Source: Verrucomicrobiota bacterium (GTDB taxonomy: Bacteria; Verrucomicrobiota; Verrucomicrobiia; Verrucomicrobiales; Akkermansiaceae). From it: a stretch of DNA of 5,820 nucleotides. Positions 5,571-5,820 of the stretch are shown in pieces. The notes beneath the pieces are model-generated. The model was not told the DNA's origin. It saw only the letters and a program-made list of their open reading frames with translations, and searched no databases. The DNA lies in the NCBI GenBank assembly GCA_026397695.1, contig JAPLUJ010000120.1:1-5820 (forward strand), in the 5' to 3' direction. The position numbers and the translations under genes were made by a program. Position 1 is the stretch's first letter. Every line of letters begins with the position of its first letter.

Positions 5571-5820
5571 TTGAATATTTTCGACATTCTTTTCTCTTCG
5601 AACCGAAGCCTCACAGAGGAGCATGTCACAGGGTTTCTCAGCTGGCTGCTTGATCCAACCCAAACCCATGGGGCGGGAACGGTTTTTCTTGAACGCGTCT
5701 TCAAAGCCAGCGTGCTAAAGACGCATCCCGCACCAAATTTCTTCTCTGATTGGTTGAACCCCCATACCGTCGCTTATCGTGAGGTGAAGACCGCGGTTGA
5801 AACGATGACTGAGCGTGAAG
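5571..5820 (+). CDS. PD-(D/E)XK nuclease superfamily protein, N-terminal part (runs off window)
   Basis: The frame opens after TAG 5565-5567 and continues to the window edge (83 codons). It reads NIFDILFSSNRSLTEEHVTG, then FLSWLLDPTQTHGAGTVFLE (residues 22-41). This is the typical N-terminus of the PD-(D/E)XK family often annotated PDDEXK_4 (N-FDIL----E--HS-FLAWLLDP---HGLG--FL), found in uncharacterised restriction-like or defence-associated nucleases. A later REVKTAVETM segment is the start of the core strand region; the catalytic Asp and ExK would lie beyond the window. There is no in-frame ATG. TTG 5571 is the only early start candidate and it has no Shine-Dalgarno sequence, so the gene either starts at TTG or has lost its first codons at a break near 5565. 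The cell role is unknown. Confidence 0.6.
   Translation, partial: MNIFDILFSSNRSLTEEHVTGFLSWLLDPTQTHGAGTVFLERVFKASVLKTHPAPNFFSDWLNPHTVAYREVKTAVETMTERE

Noticed and set aside
5354..5669. Minus-strand frames in the gene-poor stretch before the nuclease
   Set aside because: Low-information Arg/Gly/Ser composition with no ribosome binding site or recognisable motif.
1..5820. CRISPR array, tRNA or rRNA genes, insertion sequence ends
   Set aside because: No regularly spaced direct repeats, no cloverleaf-like or rRNA-like sequence, and no transposase motifs or terminal inverted repeats were seen by eye.

Overview
This is a moderately GC-rich bacterial window. Its gene set (a secreted ADP-ribosylglycohydrolase, family-43-like glycosidase pieces, a sugar-porter MFS transporter and a secreted protein with a Pro/Ala-rich linker) resembles carbohydrate-degrading members of the Planctomycetota-Verrucomicrobiota-Lentisphaerota/Kiritimatiellota group. 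That placement is an inference from gene content and recalled family resemblance; no marker gene is present.

Layout. Bases 1-1564 are the remains of a plus-strand carbohydrate-use operon: the N-terminal part of an ADP-ribosylglycohydrolase, joined to two out-of-phase pieces of a GH43-like enzyme, then an MFS sugar transporter whose middle is missing, then an orphan signal peptide with a good ribosome binding site. Bases about 1480-1827 hold no confident gene, although one minus-strand frame has coding-like base use. Bases 1828-3169 hold an apparently intact secreted protein, the first third of a START-like protein, and a SAM-dependent methyltransferase lacking its C-terminus; these three overlap by 4-base ATGA junctions. 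An intact short-chain dehydrogenase/reductase lies convergently at 3201-3887 on the minus strand. An N-formylglutamate amidohydrolase-family protein (4051-4893, plus) is overlapped or closely followed by an unrecognised ORF (to 5227). After a gene-poor stretch, the window ends inside the N-terminus of a PD-(D/E)XK nuclease-family protein.

The most striking property is the state of the genes. At least four recognisable genes are cut or internally shortened (ADP-ribosylglycohydrolase, GH43-like, MFS, START-like), the methyltransferase is very probably a fifth, and there are one or two orphan signal peptides. The remaining parts keep gene order, ribosome binding sites and family motifs, and no transposase, integrase or obvious repeat lies at the joints. 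The sequence therefore looks like a colinear gene neighbourhood from which many blocks have been removed, either by real deletional decay or by assembly error. The sequence alone cannot decide between these. I found no convincing undescribed multi-gene system; the serial joints are the point to check first.
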